Shown here piece after piece: positions 61,601-64,000 of a DNA stretch of 64,000 nucleotides. The DNA comes from Dipylidium caninum. Taxonomy: Eukaryota > Platyhelminthes > Cestoda > Cyclophyllidea > Dipylidiidae. Each line of letters opens with the position of its first letter. The stretch's first letter is position 1. The position numbers and the translations under genes are program-made. The notes beneath the pieces were generated by a model, which worked only from the letters and a program-made list of their open reading frames with translations, ran no database searches and was not told where the DNA came from. The DNA lies in NCBI GenBank assembly GCA_017562135.1, contig QEYB01001436.1, forward strand, positions 124,001 through 188,000. The letters are read 5' to 3'.

Positions 61601-63945
61601 TTCGGTGGATGGTTGATAGTTGCTTGCCGCATCAGCGGGGAATGCGATCCCCGCATCAGGCGGTAAGACATGTGCAAACTGACCTGTGAGCCTCGGTCCA
61701 CCATGTCGACGGAGAGAGGGCAGGTGTGGAGAAGGGCGCCGGCGACGGATTTGGACACAGCCTCGGCGAGTGTGCGGATCGGCGGCGGTGCGGCCGGTTT
61801 GGCGGGCGAGGGGGACTGCGGCGCCCGCGGGCGAAGGGGGGAGGGATGCGACGGGACGGTGGCCGCGCAGGAGCGGCATCCTGTGGTCGCCTCGAAACTC
61901 GCGTGGCGCACCATGCTGTGGAGGATGCCGAAAATGATGATCGCCAACTCGCGGCACGGGGGCGGCAGACTGTCCAGGACCCTGTTCAAAGAGCGTCGTT
62001 AAGTGCCGACCTCCCACTGCAGTGGAGCCGCAGACGGGCGGCAGGCGCGAAAAGACGGTCGACAGGGAGCCACGACGTGGCAGAATCGGCCCCTGGATGG
62101 ACGACGGCCGTAAAGAGGATTCCATTCCAGAATGCAAACCGCCTTTCCTCTCGTCCCTCGCTTTCACGCCCGCCGATTGCCCTACCGGCTGAATTTCGGC
62201 CCCGAGCCGCTCCCCGTCTGCGCTGGCGGCGAAGATATCTTCGCCAGTCCAGACGCCCAAGGGAAAAATGCATTCACATATTTACTCTGCATAATTAGCG
62301 CAGGAGCTAATTTTAGATTTTAAAAAAAGCTCCCAAAAGGGCTACTTTCGCCCGACCCGTAACAAGTTTCTGCGACCGCCTGTCGAAAAAGGCTGTTGGC
62401 TGCATCGTGACATGGGAGAGAAACTCCGCCCGGCCACGGCCGCCGCCGCCACGAGCGCCGATGCGACGGTTAGCACGGCCTGACGCCCTCAGATCGCCTG
62501 CCCCGAGGCCACGGGGCGGAGCGGTTGGCCGACAGGGCCAACGTGTCGGGTCGTGCACGCCGAACAGTCGGCGGGTCTTCCCAGTCGAGAGGCGCGGATT
62601 CCCACTGGCATGCCAAATTTCCCCGGTTCGCCCCTCCCGACCGCCGACTCTCGCGTTCTGTCTACTCCCCCGGGGGTTGGGCTCGTTTACTCCCGCCCCA
62701 ACTGCGCAGTAGTCGGAGACGCGGAGGGGAGCGCGAGAAGCGACTCAGGACCGGCTTTGCCCGGCCCCTACCATCTCCGCGTGTATCGGCGGCGGCGGCG
62801 GAGAAGGAGGCGAAGGATTTGCTCGGCTTAGACACACACGCGGGACCGGATTAGGGGAGGAGGCCTTTCCAGAGAGACGGTCCCTTTTAAACTATTTCAA
62901 GAAGGTGGCACAAATATCTTCTTGAGAAGGTGCTCCACACCCCGCCGCGCTCCATGTGAATGTAATCGTCGGCCACGGTGCGTCGGAGGCAAAAGTGACC
63001 TCACCGAGTCCGCGCTTTAGTGATGGATGAGCTCCAACCGCGGCGACCTCCAATCCTCCCCCCAGCGCAAACATCGGGGAATGAGGACTGCGGCGTGGCC
63101 ATCACGCAGCCAAGTCCTCGAACATCGTCACGTCATCGTCAGTGGTCGGATAACCTCCGACTGGGCGAAGTCTCGGGCAGTGCCGCTTTCCAACACGCCG
63201 TCTCTTGCCCGAATGAGTAGGTGAAACCGCGAGGCAAGAAGAGACGACGCTAACGCGGCTGTCAGGGTTTGGGACCCTCGACGTAGTTCCTGGGAATACC
63301 GAGGCGAGGAGAGCCCGCGGGGAGGGGGGGCGATGAGCCCCATGGACGCCTCGAGCGGCCAAGCACACCCCAGTTAGAAGGACGGGGGAGGCGGGAGCGA
63401 GCAGAGGGCGGACGACGCGCGAGAAGTGGGCAGATTGGGGAGACGTACTCGATGAAGAGGTCCACCTGGCCCCGTTCCACGGGCGAGGGCGGCAACATCC
63501 CGAAGTCGCAGAGGAAGCCCCTCTTTTCGGAGAGGAGGGCGGACACGAAGAGTCCGTTCTCGCCGTTCCCCCTGCAGCCGACAACGTGCTCCCCTGTTCT
63601 CGCCACCACGTCCATGTGGGAGCTCTGGAAGCCCGGGGCGTGTTGCAGTTTGCTCGGCAGACGATGCTGCACGGGAGTCGCGACGGCGTTGGTGGTGCTG
63701 AGGGAGGCGAAGGGGGACGCCGAGGCGGAGGCAAAGGAGGCGGAAGCTGAGGCTGGGCCGCGTTGCAGAGGGGAGTGGGGCGCGCTCGGGGACACAGCCG
63801 CCATCAGGAGGCGGCGCTCGTTGTCCTCTCCGAAGATGCCGCCTGGGACACTGAGTAGGAAGCGTTTGGCCACGTTGGCCACCGTGTAGACGTTGTAATC
63901 CGACCAGTCCACCACCTCGCCCTTCTCCAAACTGGAACCGATGAT
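58647..63945 (-). CDS. RhoGAP-domain protein, domain exons (N-terminus off the right edge)
   Basis: Four exons join in phase on the minus strand: 63945-63449 (acceptor CTTGTAG, donor GTACGT), 63203-63132, 61981-61684 (donor CAG|GTCAGT) and 58866-58647 (donor GTAAGT). The order of motifs is that of a Rho GTPase-activating domain: YTVANVAKRFLLSVPGGIFG (helix preceding the PEPL-like turn), VIRPLTMTVLDSLPPPCREL with AIIIFGILHSMV, TLAEAVSKSVAGALLHTC (the LA-x-x-x-P-x-L helix position) and MQTLILRYSHLGDAITTYY (last helix). Two Ser/Ala- and Pro-rich inserts interrupt the domain. The arginine-finger part would be in an exon beyond the right edge, so catalytic competence cannot be judged. After the domain comes a basic segment (RSRKSRRKKGLQK). 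The subfamily was not recognised. Confidence 0.65.
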
Positions 63946-64000
63946 CTACAAGTTGCAGGAAAACACTTTTCCCAGTCTGCGCTCTGATCGCCAACTCGCG

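Noticed and set aside
1..64000. Search for CRISPR arrays, rRNA, tRNA, reverse transcriptase or transposase
   Set aside because: No regularly spaced repeats, no tRNA B-box-like element in context and no retroelement protein motifs were seen; only simple repeats.

Overview
This window looks like a piece of a metazoan nuclear genome, most probably a parasitic flatworm (tapeworm- or fluke-like). Every recognisable gene encodes a conserved animal protein and is cut by introns. Many introns are extremely short (32-43 nt), mixed with introns of 0.4-2.8 kb, a pattern known from flatworms. I see no bacterial operons, CRISPR arrays, rRNA, recognisable tRNA or transposon proteins. All gene models were built by eye from protein similarity, splice signals and reading-phase continuity.

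Layout: (1) 361-2709, minus: FARSA (phenylalanyl-tRNA synthetase alpha), last exon off the left edge. (2) 3530-5672, plus: a two-exon, possibly RhoGAP-like protein, divergent from FARSA. (3) 5.7-14.5 kb: GC-rich, with one tentative minus-strand single-pass membrane-protein gene (9439-12919). (4) 14537-17264, minus: PSMD13/Rpn9, first exon not found. (5) 18238-18692, plus: CISD2, complete. (6) 20198-42960, plus: a very large gene for the bridge-like lipid-transfer protein BLTP2 (KIAA0100/Hobbit/Fmp27), over 30 exons. (7) 44.8-47.9 kb, minus: several exon-like segments of an unrecognised membrane protein. (8) 49064-52683, plus: a complete four-exon Sec14-like CRAL-TRIO protein. (9) 54.4-63.9 kb, minus: a RhoGAP-domain protein entering from the right edge, with a Ser/Thr/Pro-rich tail.

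The genes do not form a pathway. They cover translation (FARSA), proteasome lid (PSMD13), ER/mitochondrial Fe-S and calcium homeostasis (CISD2), lipid transfer at membrane contacts (BLTP2, CRAL-TRIO) and probably Rho signalling. FARSA/RhoGAP-like and PSMD13/CISD2 are head-to-head pairs that could share promoter regions.

The most interesting signals are about gene structure: three unrelated genes each have one GC-AG intron with the identical donor GCAAGT; introns go down to 32 nt; PSMD13 has a reading-frame break in a conserved segment; BLTP2 changes from AT-rich to GC-rich codon use part-way along; and its stop codon lies just beside a consensus splice donor. I did not find a convincing new multi-gene system.
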